DNA from: Anaspis maculata
Lineage: Eukaryota; Arthropoda; Insecta; Coleoptera; Scraptiidae
Direction of reading: 5' to 3'
NCBI GenBank assembly: GCA_949128115.1
Contig: OX421968.1
Span: forward strand, 52,779,423-52,843,422
Length of the DNA stretch: 64,000 nucleotides
A program made the translations under genes and the position numbers. The notes under the pieces were generated by a model. That model ran no database searches, was not told the DNA's origin, and worked only from the letters and a program-made list of their open reading frames with translations. Position 1 is the first letter of the stretch. Each line of letters opens with the position of its first letter. Below, piece by piece: positions 36,193 through 46,183 of this stretch.

Positions 36193-36527
36193 ATAATGGA
36201 GTATTACACTAAAAAAAAATTTTGATTGAAATGGAAACTACATTGAAAAATAATTGACCCGTGTTTTTATTTAGTCAAAAACCGTATCGTTTGGGCGCAA
36301 TAAATAAATAACATCAACTAGTTCTGACGTCACAGCGAGTCACCGCCTATACTGCCTGTGTAAATGACGTCAGAAATAGGCAGAATATAGGAATTTCGTT
36401 TATTTATTGCGACCAAACGATACGAATTTTGGCTAAATAAAAAAAATACGGGTCAATTATTTTTCAATATGGTTTCTGATTCCATCGGGAAAATAATATT
36501 TTTTCAAAAGTATAATACTCTATTATG
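36193..36527. repeat. Foldback element, about 130-bp arms
   Basis: ATAATGGAGTATTACACT on the left is mirrored by AGTATAATACTCTATTAT on the right. The arms contain AAAAATAATTGACCCGTGTT and CGTTTGG-CGCAATAAATAAA with complements. The centre has TGACGTCACAGCG and TGACGTCAGA. It is non-coding. Confidence 0.8.
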
Positions 36528-37225
36528 TATTTTTCGCATTTGGAAATCGAAAGAGCTTTTGAATGAACGAAACATGGGCGCTAAGGAGCATAGTTTTGAG
36601 CATAGATAAAATGGACGGGGAACGTGTTTATCGGGAGCTCTGCTCTGCTGAGGTTTTATTTAAACTCTTGATTGATTTCGGTAGGCGGTCGTAAGGAATA
36701 ATGAAACTGGTTGAACGTAGGCAATTTTAAAGACGTTCGGGGAAACGTTATTTTTCCGGGTGTTAATGGAGCGATTTATGCAAACGCAAACGTAACGGAC
36801 GTTGAGTGTCGGAACTGGTTGGAATCATTAAGTGCAGTCCATTAAGGTTACATAAAACGCAACTTTACTAGCCGAACTATTTGCCAAACAATCCCTGAGC
36901 GCCGAGTGTCCGTGGGAGTAATTTAGCGAATTATGAGGATGCAGAGAGATGCAGATTGCTTACAGTTTTAGTTGAAATCTGTTTTCCATTATTCAGCAAC
37001 GGATAGTCAGCATGTTCATGATCCGCCTTTCGACTTCGGAGACTTTAGAGCTCGTGCTTGCTCACAGGGAACGGTCAAGATGAAACTTGATCAAATAGAT
37101 GACTCACTTCTCGACAAGACTTCTTGCTTGACAAGACATGTAACGGCTCCTTCCAATTTAATCGTTATTAATATGTGATTAATTGGATACTCGTCCAATC
37201 AAAATACCTCATTGTCGAGATTCTT
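36528..37225. other. No recognised gene
   Basis: About 0.7 kb with no recognisable repeat. The ORF at 36972-37178 is not recognised. Confidence 0.35.
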
Positions 37226-37231
37226 ATTTGT

Positions 37232-37555
37232 ACAGGGTGTTCACGCGAGACGGATATACCCCCCCATAAAAAACTTTCCTTTCACGATAATTCAGAATAG
37301 GAAAACTTTCCAGGAACAACTTTTTCTGTACTTTCTGAATATGTCAAGTACATATACTTTCCCATTTCGCGCCATATACAGGGTGTCGCAACTTTTTTTG
37401 CATTTTTTCGAAACACCCTGTATTCTATCAGCACGATCGATCCTCTTTGTTATCCTGATTACAAATACGATTGACACTTCTGAGTTTTTTTCGGAGAAAA
37501 AAATTGAAAAATTCACGGTGGCATCTCAAAAAACATTTTTTGTTTTGAAATGATC
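37232..37555. mobile_element. Partial CAGGGTG element with minihairpin
   Basis: TACAGGGTGTTCACGCGAG at 37231 looks like a left end. At 37378-37422, ACAGGGTGTCGCAAC faces GAAACACCCTGT in a 45-bp minihairpin like the one at 29178-29222. No mirrored right arm was found, so the element is partial. Overlapping ORFs on both strands are not supported. Confidence 0.45.
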
Positions 37556-37859
37556 TTTATTTCAGAAATCAAATATGTTCCGAATATTTGTTCAGTCATT
37601 TTATGTCATTCAAAATATCCTGGATATAAACTGCGCAACAAATATGTTGTCGCTGGGGAAAAATTGGTCAGACTTTGGACCACAAGATCTTTTGAATGAC
37701 ACAAACCATTTCGATTTTGTTTTCAGGAGGTGAAAATCAGGAGGCTCCATGTGAAATATCTACAGGGTGAAATGTAAAACAGTGCAAAATTTCAGCAAAT
37801 TTAACGGAAAAATTCAAAGTTGTTCCAGTCACGCCACGTATTTGTTGTTTTTTAAAAAA

Positions 37860-37912
37860 GGTTTAATTGACAATCGTTTCGAGGAAGACCCTCATCATCA
37901 GAAAACTATTTA
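37860..37912 (-). ncRNA. Hammerhead ribozyme motif
   Basis: On the minus strand: CTGATGA (37901-37895), stem II GAGG-GTCTT-CCTC, GAAAC (37880-37876), a two-base-pair stem III with loop GATT, and the cleavage triplet GTC (37871-37869). All core positions of a type I hammerhead (CUGANGA, GAAA, NUH) are present. Short stem III hammerheads are known from Penelope-like retroelements. Stem I is AT-rich and imperfect. Self-cleavage would fall after 37869. Confidence 0.6.
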
Positions 37913-38029
37913 AAAAAGTGTATAAATTGCTTGTTTGTAGAAGATTTTTAGTAAAAATTGGCAGTAAATTCTAAAAAATAATTCTAATACTAAAAAATCT
38001 TCTACAAACAAGCAATTTATACACTTTTT

Positions 38030-38085
38030 TAAATAGTTTTCTGATGATGAGGGTCTCCCTCGAAACAATTGACAATTAAACCTTT
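38030..38085 (+). ncRNA. Degenerate hammerhead ribozyme motif
   Basis: The mirror copy of the minus-strand motif: CTGATGA (38041-38047), stem II GAGGG-TCT-CCCTC (five base pairs, better than the other copy) and GAAAC (38062-38066). The cleavage triplet is GAC instead of GTC, so the required U before the cleavage position is lost. The core is recognisable but probably inactive. Confidence 0.5.
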
Positions 38086-38949
38086 TTTAAAAAACAACAA
38101 ATACGTGGTGTGACTGGAACAGCTTTAAATTTATAGTGACAAAGCCACAGATGGACCAATTCTACATTAAATTTAACGGACCCCTGTTTTCAGAATAATT
38201 TTTTTTTTCAAATGTAAATGAAAGGATCATGAAGCTTGATGTTTTGGCTTGCGCCCAGTTATGAAATTTTTGGAATCGGAACTCCGGTTCTGACTTGATG
38301 ATTTTTTTCTCTTGAAGGATGCTGATTTATCCTATCGCTACAAGGAAGACTATGTTAGCCTAGGGAGTCTGTCATCATCAAAAACTAAAATTGACCATCA
38401 GCATCAAGTTCAGGAGGTCAAAGTCACAAAGAAGGCTTGTTTCAGTAGTGAGAATCTGATCAAATCCAATATTTAAGGAAACAACTGTGTCGGCCATTTT
38501 GAATGGGCCCCCTTTTTGAAGCCTTGATCAAGGTATTCCAGATGGTCTGCAAGTCAAGTTGCTGAGAACCATTTAGGCAAACAATATCTGTGAATTGCAG
38601 CCTCCCATCGTCAGAGTAACATAGCTTTTTTTGTAGCGATAGGATAAATCAGCATCCTCCAAGAGAAAAAATCATAGTCAGAATCAGATTTCCAATTTCA
38701 AAAATTTTAAAACTGGGCGCAAGCTAAAACATAACTCTTTATAATACTTTCATTTGCATTTGAGAAAAAAAATTATTCTGAAAGTGGGCGTCCGTTGAAT
38801 TTGCTAAAATTTTGTACTGTTTTACATTTCACTCTGTAGATATTTTACATGGAGCTTCCTGATTTTCACCTCCTGAAGGTGAATAACGGAAAAACTGAGC
38901 TCGTTAACGGTCGAAACAGAATCAAAATGGTTTGTGTCATTCTCAAAAT

Positions 38950-39040
38950 TAGGGAGGGTAATGTTCCATGGAATAATTTTGCCAAGTGGAATCGCGGCAT
39001 CAAAATTTGCAGGGTTCGTCCAATTTATGCCGCTTAACCG
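38950..39040. repeat. Solo arm of the 47985-49327 element
   Basis: AATGTTCCATGGAATAA, AAGTGGAATCGCGGC and TCAAAATTTGCAGGGTTCG match the right arm at about 49270-49327. The match continues for about 20 bases (TCCAATTTATG) beyond where the mirrored arm ends. It abuts the truncated palindrome to its left. Confidence 0.7.
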
Positions 39041-39169
39041 TGCAAATACTGCAAATAATACGAAATTCGTAAACTAGACGGCGTGCTCCCTACACAAACT
39101 CGACAACAAGCAACATAACTAAAGAATCGAAATTAAGTCTGTAGTTGAAGTTTTCCGCCATCTCTCTGT
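39041..39169. other. Short spacer
   Basis: 130 bp, nothing recognised. Confidence 0.3.
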
Positions 39170-39770
39170 CGGGTGCTACGAATTTTTGAATTTTTTTCTT
39201 GACCGAGACCACCTGAAACGACCACATACCCGAATTTTGACCAGGACGCCCTGCGCTTAGTGCAGGACTCTGGGAGATTGACTTTTTTCGAGAAACTTCA
39301 ACTGATATCGAAAGAAGATTGGACTGGGCGACGGGCGTCCTGTAGGCCCATTTTCAGTTTCGACTAGGTTTCAGTTTTCCGGCCGTGATCTTTTCAAAAT
39401 GAAACTTGCACATTCCGTGAATTAAAAAAAAATGCAGTGCAAACTTCGACATGCCCTATGAAAGCCCCATGAAATGTTCATTTAGGTGCAGATTTGCTGC
39501 AAGTCATAGTTGGAGAAAAGATTGAATTAATTTTGAGGGGGAAACTTTTGAAATCAGGCCAACGGTCTCCGAGGTTTCCCCTTCTGGGAAAAACTGCAAA
39601 TTTTCAACTTTGTATCCCATAAACAGATTTTTCATTTTTTTTTTAAACAAGAGGTAGCTGGTTTTTGAACATTTTCCAACAATTTTTTTTGTCCAATTTT
39701 CGCACGGAAATGCGCAACCTTGCTTGTCGAGATCGGGCTCAAATGACGGAGCGCAAAATGAAGCCTTATT
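39170..39770 (+). repeat. Dispersed repeat, partner at 52950-53460
   Basis: Blocks such as TTCAACTGATATCGAAAG, TGGGCGACGGGCGTCCTGTA and GCACATTCCGTGAATT recur in reverse order and orientation at 52950-53460. Similarity is moderate (about 70 percent by eye). It is non-coding and may be an arm of another foldback family. Confidence 0.55.
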
Positions 39771-40515
39771 AGTTGACGATTCTTACAGTGCAGTGGGATG
39801 ATTTGGAAATTGTATGGAGGTTTTTTCTGGAAAATTCAAATTTCCCGAAATCGATCTTTCTTTTTTTGAAGCAATCTGAAAACAAAATATTGTTTCTTAA
39901 TGAGATTTTTTAGTCCTTTCATTTGGTCCAGTAATGATCTAGCTATACATCCGAACTAATAATGCTGAACTGAAACGAATCAAAGTAGGTGCACAAATAA
40001 TTTGATAGTATCAAGACAATTTTACCTGAAATATCAAGATTATCCTCAATGACGGCTGCAGGGAGGATGTTGCAATGAGAAGTCCCGCGACAGACATGAC
40101 GACAATTCGTTTTTTGTCATCCTCGACAAAAAATTGAGGGATGAAAAGCGAGGGCTAGAACAGAGCTCCGATCGCTTCACAGGTCTGGTTTAGTGTTGTA
40201 AGGCTAGATTAAAGTAAATAGTGTCCAGGGAGAAGTTTCATTTTTATTTGGGTGGGGTTGGAAATGTATCTGTCATCTAGCCGCCGCAACTTGAAAAATG
40301 TCATTGTTGTGACTATCCACGAACCAAGAAGGTATACTACGCTACTATAAATTTATGTCATGCTCCAAATTTCACCTCTTTCCAAAACAAAAAAACTCCC
40401 GACTGATTTAAAAAAAAATCAATTCTGTTTGAAGCTTCTGAGAGCTTGATTCTCTAGGACTCTAGGTATAGAATCGTATCAATTCGAAGGTCGATAGATG
40501 TCAACTTGAGCTTCT
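39771..40515. other. No recognised gene
   Basis: About 0.75 kb with no recognisable ORF. A minus-strand TTGTCGAGGATGACAAAAAACG patch at about 40100-40130 faces TTCGTTTTTTGTCATCCTCG, a short local feature only. Confidence 0.35.
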
Positions 40516-40778
40516 ACAGGGTGTTGAAGAAAGAAGTGCGTGCAACATTTATAAAGTTTGACGAACTCCCATTTGGAATAAAACTGATCTTCTGAATTTC
40601 AACATCAGTGGCATGAAGCTAAAGTTCATATGTCGAAACGGTTATAGATTTATCACTCTCTTTTATTTACAGGGTGATATTGAAAAAACGACTTTTTGGT
40701 CTTCTGGTGATAACATTCCCTCTTCTCGACCAATTTTCAAAATCCCGGGCTCATATTGAAGCTAATGCTTTCAATAAA
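40516..40778. mobile_element. Half copy of the 3515-5010 type palindrome
   Basis: ACAGGGTGTTGAAGAAAGAA at 40516 begins a diverged version of the inner arm of the 3515 element: TCGAAACGGTT, TTACAGGGTGATATTG and GGCTCATATTGAAGCTAA lie in the same order as at 3800-3945. The other arm is absent. A LINE tail begins where it breaks off, so the LINE probably inserted here. Confidence 0.6.
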
Positions 40779-40784
40779 TAAATA

Positions 40785-41392
40785 AATTTCGTTCCAACAG
40801 GTCAACAACCCAATTACAGTAAACATTATCCAAAATAAAAATAAGAGAGAAACAACTTTATTGAAAATAGAGTGGTGCCGCTTGCTTTTAAGCGAGTTGC
40901 TCTAGAACACAGCATACTAATCTGTCTATAAAAGATAATACTGGATATAAAAATTGAAGGTGAAAAGTATAAATTATGTAAAAATCATTTATAAATGTGG
41001 TTGTGTATAATTCTAATGGAGTCACTCAGTATAAGTTCTAAAATTTCTATAAGTTTTTTCTTGTCAATATTGAATTCAATAAAAAATGTCAAAACTTTTG
41101 CCGAAACAGTCCCTCGAGCTCCAAACCAAAGTCCAAATACTTCAAAATTTCTTTTTCCATATTTGAAACTGAATCTTAAATTGAGTGAGTCTTTACATTT
41201 TTCATGTATCTCCCTTTTTTCGTCGTCGACTTGAATACAATGATGAATACAATGAGAATGTAAAAAAAATTTAAGGAGAATAATTATTGGTCCCTTGTCT
41301 GAAAAACAAACAAAGAGGACAACTAAGGAAGTGGTAGTACACTCATGGAACGAGAGAAAGAAGAAGGAAAGGAAACTAATGATTAAAGTCAT
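40785..41392 (-). pseudogene. LINE C-terminal fragment and 3' tail, minus strand
   Basis: The minus-strand frame (41255 to 40985) has EKREIHEKCKDS, FGARGTVSAKVLTFF and RIIHNHIYK before a stop. The GARGTV motif and the final HxxK recall the C-terminal part of several metazoan LINE polyproteins. The 3' UTR ends in a TTTATTTATTTATT tail at about 40790, typical of LINE insertion. The reverse-transcriptase core is missing. A 5'-truncated retrotransposon copy is the best reading. Confidence 0.55.
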
Positions 41393-41399
41393 GATAGCA

Positions 41400-41731
41400 G
41401 GAGATCACGACGTTCATCGAATCAAAATTGATGTCAAGATTTTTGAAACTTTATAAAATTCGTGGCACATAATGGAAATGGGGGACTGAATAGAATGTTG
41501 GTTCTGAAGCACTGAGTATGAAATGTTACCGATACGTTGCCTTGAGCTGGATCGCGGGACAAAAAAGTTAATTTTTGACAACAAATATGAGCAGCCGATG
41601 TCACCATGTGAAAGGCGGTATAAACATTTGATAGCTAGAGTAGCGTCTAATGAGAGAAACTCAAATCGAGTCAGCAATAGGCAGTATTCAATACCTCGTT
41701 CAGGATACATACCATCATCACGAAAACTCAA
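41400..41731 (-). pseudogene. Jockey/CR1-type LINE C-terminal fragment
   Basis: The minus-strand ORF reads LDATLAIKCLYRLSHGDI, then CSYLLSKINFFVPRSSSR, then SPISIMCHEFYKVSKI. The order CxxLLxxIxFxVPxxxxR followed by SPxxxMC is characteristic of the region after reverse transcriptase in Jockey/CR1-like LINEs and parallels the copy at 12860-13283. It lies directly upstream of the fragment at 40785-41392 on the same strand, but the two C-terminal types differ. These are probably two truncated insertions, one beside the other. Confidence 0.65.
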
Positions 41732-43323
41732 AAACTTCAGGAACCGTCTTTAAGTAAGAAAACCCCGCAAACACAATCAACTCAAGACCAACATTCAAAA
41801 TATAGGGTGGCATCAAAAGTGACATATGAATATATCTGTCCAGGAATCCGCCCGGGTGAAAAATTAGATAAAAATCAACATTGTTTTCGGATGAGGCATT
41901 CATTCTGAACACTCTTTGATGTTTCATGATTTATTGTCACAATAATGATCGATCGAGGGACCAAATTAGAATTGCATGTTTCTAAAGAAGAATCAGCTTT
42001 CTAGCTGGTCTGAAAATGTTCGTAACCAACGTTACAAAATTCGGTACAATCGGGAACAGACAGTTCTTTTCGCTCTGTTTTCCGTAACGTTGGTTACGGC
42101 ATTTGCAGGTGAGTAATGACGCTGCTTCTCCTTGGAGAACATGCAGCTGCAATTTGGATCCTCCATCCAAAGTATCCAGATAGAAAGCACCTAAAGTGAC
42201 ACTGGCATTTAATAATTTATTCCGTCGTGTCATGGTCAACCTTTGATAGAATAATAATTTCATAGCACTCTAGAGGAAGGAAGTTTCTGATCATACGGTA
42301 CCCACAAACGATACAACAATAATTGAAGCAAGAAATTCGATGCGTTATCGATGCATTATTGGCGGAATAGAGTGTGTCAAAAAGTGATGAAAATTTCGCT
42401 CACCGAATTGATGTTTTCCAGCAAAGTCGTATTGGACATTTAGCAGACGTGTAATTTCAAAGTTTGAGTTCCATTTTGGAATGATTTTATTGGTATTTCT
42501 AGGAGATATATGTTTTTTTTTTCAAGTCAAAATGAAACTTCTCACTGGAACACCTTTATACATATGAAAAAAAAAACTCCGGATCAGGGAGACGATCGAG
42601 CGGACGATGCTGGAGTCGCATGAATGGGAGAGTTTTTGATTATTTGATGAGCTGGCCCAATAATTTTTCGCGAACAAAACGCCACAGAGATGCCAAAAAT
42701 GGAAAAGCAACAGCGAAAGGCGTAGGCGGTATTTATCTCTGAGAAGCCGTGACAACTACGTTTTTGGAGATAAAGGCGGAGAATGCAGCGCTCATTGTGT
42801 GACACGCCGGATACGTCTTGCGTCTTGCAAAAGCCGGGTCGCGGCACAGGAATGACAACGAGAGCAGGCTCACCAGCGGAACATTCCTCTAATATATTAT
42901 TCAAATAGTGTGCATTTATCCGAGAAAGGCAGAAAAGCAGACGAAGTATCACTTATCAGAAGAGTATCAAACGTTCAAGTGTTTATATGACTCACTTTCC
43001 GAACTTGAAACGGAATAAGCAGATTTGGGAGACTAAAAACTTTGATTACATTCCCGAACGTTTCTACGTGAAGATCTTAAACGAGCCTCATCAGCAGCCC
43101 CAAACCCTACGGAAGCTTTGTGATCATCCACGTACATGCTATAACCAGAAATACCTACGTTTATTAATCTTGCAGAGAGAAGATCTTGCGTGCAAATTTC
43201 AGTTTTAGCCTGCGAAACCGTAACTTCCAGAAACATTCAATATATACTTGTTTTGTCGGCTAGAGCTTGAAATGTAGAGGGAGCACGAATAATTTTTTGC
43301 AAGCATTTCGACATTGCAGAGAA
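41732..43323. other. No recognised gene; one strong hairpin
   Basis: 1.6 kb with several short ORFs (41982-42263, 42584-42952, 42987-43208), none with a recognisable domain. A hairpin occurs at 42017-42097 (listed separately). A purine-rich stretch lies at 41330-41400, just to the left. Confidence 0.35.
42017..42097. repeat. Hairpin, CGTAACCAACGTTAC arms
   Basis: CGTAACCAACGTTAC pairs with GTAACGTTGGTTACG across about 50 bases containing AGACAGTTC. The inner AACGTT is itself palindromic. It is isolated from the larger elements. A MITE relic is the simplest reading. Confidence 0.6.
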
Positions 43324-44150
43324 AAACAAGCGAATATGCCTCATGGGCATGAGGCTCAGTAGCGCACTTCCTTTTTGAAGGATTGGTGAACGCAAGATGT
43401 TAAGTAATTAAGGTTCTACCGTCTTGGGCAAAAAATTCCAATATGGCGGCCAAAATATCGGCAGAATCATGAAATTCGGCTTGAATGATTGATCGAATGA
43501 TAGAATGATCGTACTAGACAAGAGTAAGTTCCAAGTTTCATGAAAATCGTTCCACTAATAAGAGATTTCAATATGGCGGCCAAGATGGCGGCAGAATTAT
43601 GAAACTCAGCTTGAAAATAGGAATGATCGTACGAGACAAGCGTAACTTTCAAGTTTCATGAAAATCCTTCCACTTATAAGAGATTTCAATATGGCGGCCA
43701 AGATGGTGGCGCAATCATGAAATTTGGCTTGAGAATAAGAATGATCGTACTAGACAAGGGTAAGTTTCAAGTTTCATGACAATCGTTCCACTAATAAGAA
43801 ATTTCAATATGGCAGCCAAGATGGCGGCGGAATTATGAAAGCCAATCTGCCTATTTGGTCCTTGAGGACCTAAGCTATCCACCGGATAAAGTTCAATCTT
43901 CAAAGGCTGTAGCTTTATTTCCCGAGGAGAAGTTCAACTTCATCGAAGTGCACAAGAGATCTCTGTTTCTTGAGAATAATGATAACGATGTATGGATAAC
44001 AAAAATAGTGCCCATTTGCCACCCTTGGGGACATCAGCTATTAATCGGAAAAAAGTTCCAAGACTCTTGTTTCAATTCTCGAGAATGAGTACAGCGTCCT
44101 CATTTCTGCACGGACTCTGCCAGACAGACAGACAGACAAACCGGCCACAT
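43324..44150 (-). mobile_element. Helentron-like element, reverse, with four 118-bp satellites
   Basis: The reversed terminal block ACAAGCGAATATGCCTCATG has its hairpin (GCCTCATGGGCATGAGGC). The subterminal GTAGCGCACTTCC follows. Then come four satellite units with AATATGGCGGCCAA-type starts near 43440, 43569, 43688 and 43806. The CTAAGCTATCCACCGGATAAA segment comes next, and the element ends in a CAGACAGACAGACAG microsatellite at about 44110. The far GCGC end is not visible, so the 5' side is truncated or decayed. Confidence 0.72.
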
Positions 44151-44308
44151 AAGCGTCATTCTGTTACTTATATAAAACAATGTTCTCCAACTGATTTCGA
44201 CCTCCTGAACACGAATATCGGGTTCACTTTTGAATTGGAACATTTCTTTTTTATCGAAAAACCGAAAAAATGGTAGCCTGTCACATGATTTTTAGTGATA
44301 CCTACCTA

Positions 44309-46056
44309 CTTTTAAGCGCACTTTCCCAAAAAAATGGGAAAAAGGCGCTTTTAGCTTCACTCTGTCCGTCCGTCCGTACAAGGGATAACTCCTCAGGGAA
44401 GAAATATATCGATATGGTGTAAACGCTGATCAATAGTACCTATGTCCAGGATGTCAAGTTGACTTTTGGTTTTTTGTTATTCTGCCGCCATCTTTGATCC
44501 GCCATTTTGAATTTCTCTAAAAGAGATCCGATTGAAATGAAATTTGCAGGAAATGTGAACCCCATCAAAATCTATCCAATTTTTGACAATTGATGCCCCG
44601 CCGCCATCTTGTATTATCACTATTAAACATGTTTCGAAGTGATAGAACTGGGAGAATTATGCCTCAACGAAGAGATATCGTGCCAACGCCAATCGAATGC
44701 GTACGTGACCACCATATAAAGTTGATGGTGTAAAGTGAGTTTTTGTCACTTGGCCGCCATCTTTGATCCGCTATTTTGAATGTCTCTGAAAGTGGTCCTA
44801 TTTTAGTGAAATTTGCAAGCGATGTGAACTTCAATTAGGTACATCCAATTTTCGACAATTGATGCCCCGCCGCCATCTTGTATTCTCCATATTGAACGTG
44901 TTTCAAAGTGATAGAACTAGGAGAATTATGCCTCAACGAAAAAAGATATCGATGTGACGCAAACGCCAGTCGAATGTGTACGTGACCACCATATAAAGTT
45001 GACCAATAATTTTTGTCTCTTGGTCGCCATCTTTGATCCGCCATTTTGAATTTTTCTGAAAGTGGTCCGATTTGAGTGAAATTTGCAGGCGATGTGAACT
45101 TCATCATGATACATCCAATTTTTGACAATTGATGCCTCGTCGCCATCTTGTATTCTCACTATTGAACATGTTTCGAAGTGATAGAACTAGGAAAATTATG
45201 CCTCAACGAAAAGAGATATCGATGTGATGCAAACGCCAATCGAATGCAAACGTGTCCACAATATAAAGTTGACCAATTTTTTTTGTCACTTGGCCGCCAT
45301 CTTTGATATGCCATTTTGAATTTCTCTGAAAGTAGTCCAATTTGAGTGAAATTTCCAAGCGATGTGAACTTCATTAAGATACATTCAATTTTCGACAATT
45401 GATGCTCCGCCGCCATCTTTTATTCTCCATATTAAACATGTTTCAAAATGATAGAACTAGGAGAAATCTGCCTCAACGAAAAGAGATATCGATGTGGTGC
45501 AAATGCCAATCAAATGCGTACGTGTTCACCATATACATTTGACCAATGATTTTTGTCACTTGGCTGCCATCTTTGGTCCGCCATTTTGAATTTCTCTGAA
45601 AGTGGTCCGATTTGAGTAAAATTCACAGGCGATGTGAACTCCATCAAAATACATCCGATTTTGGACAAATGATGCTTTGCCGCCATCTTGGCCGCCATAT
45701 TGAAATTTCTTATCACTTAACGATGTTCATGGAGCTTGGGACTTACCTTTGTTTCGTATGATCATTCTTATTCGCCAGCCTAATTCCAACATTCTGCCAC
45801 CATCTTGGCCGCCATATTGAAATCTCTTATTAGTGGAACGATTTTCATGGAACTTGGAACTTATCCTTGTCTATACCTAGTAGGTACGACCATTTTGATT
45901 TTCAAGCCAAATTCCATGTTTCTGACGCTATTTTGGCAGCCATACTGAAATTTCTGCCCAAATAACAGTTCAACCCTAATTAACATCTTGCGTTCACTGA
46001 TCCTTCAAAAAGGAAGTGCGCTACAGAGCCTCATGCCCATGAGGCATATTCGCTTG
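44309..46056 (+). mobile_element. Complete Helentron-like element with 270-bp satellite
   Basis: The left end TTTAAGCGCACTTTCCC has a small stem (GCGC, TTTCCC, GGGAAA, GCGC) and a CCGTCCGTCCGTAC tract. Five satellite units follow, with TTGATCCGCCATTTTG-type starts at 44494, 44763, 45033, 45303 and 45573 (period 269-270). Three 118-bp-type units come next (45683 onward). The right end has GGAAGTGCGCTACAGAGCC, the hairpin GCCTCATGCCCATGAGGC and CATATTCGCTTGT. ORFs here are satellite translations. The subterminal inverted repeat plus one terminal hairpin matches Helentron-associated elements (family knowledge). Confidence 0.75.
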
Positions 46057-46183
46057 TCTTTTGTTATTGAGCGAACATGTTTCGTAATTTGAGTGCCATT
46101 ATCCTTCAGGTACTTAGTATTGGCTATTCCAAATGGTCAATTACTATTTCGGCACGTCTGATTTTAAATTTGTAGGGTCGTTA

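Larger units (their letters stand above)
37813..38165. mobile_element. Penelope-like insertion with inverted repeat
   Basis: The insertion is bracketed by AAATTTAACGGA (about 37799-37812 and 38166-38178), a 12-bp duplication of the host palindrome. The 8749 copy has this site once. Most of the insertion is a hairpin: ACGCCACGTATTTGTTG to CAACAAATACGTGGTGTG, with about 130-bp arms. Each arm carries a hammerhead-type core (separate entries). The long target duplication, non-inverted tail and hammerheads fit a short Penelope-like retroelement piece in partly inverted arrangement. Confidence 0.55.
37629..38947. mobile_element. Second copy of the 8749-9793 palindrome, interrupted and truncated
   Basis: Starts TA-AACTGCGCAACAAATATG as at 8749 and follows the same mirrored interior. 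A 350-bp insertion (37813-38165) splits the left arm. The right arm stops at about 38947, some 100 bp before its expected end, where sequence of the 47985 element family begins. The right end and its TA are therefore lost. Confidence 0.8.

Noticed and set aside
41732..41927. Upstream continuation of the LINE ORF at 41400
   Set aside because: The peptide at 41718-41927 does not resemble any part of a LINE polyprotein and is separated by stops.
42584..42952. 122-codon minus-strand ORF
   Set aside because: No recognisable domain, no splice or promoter context, and a length within chance expectation for this many kilobases.
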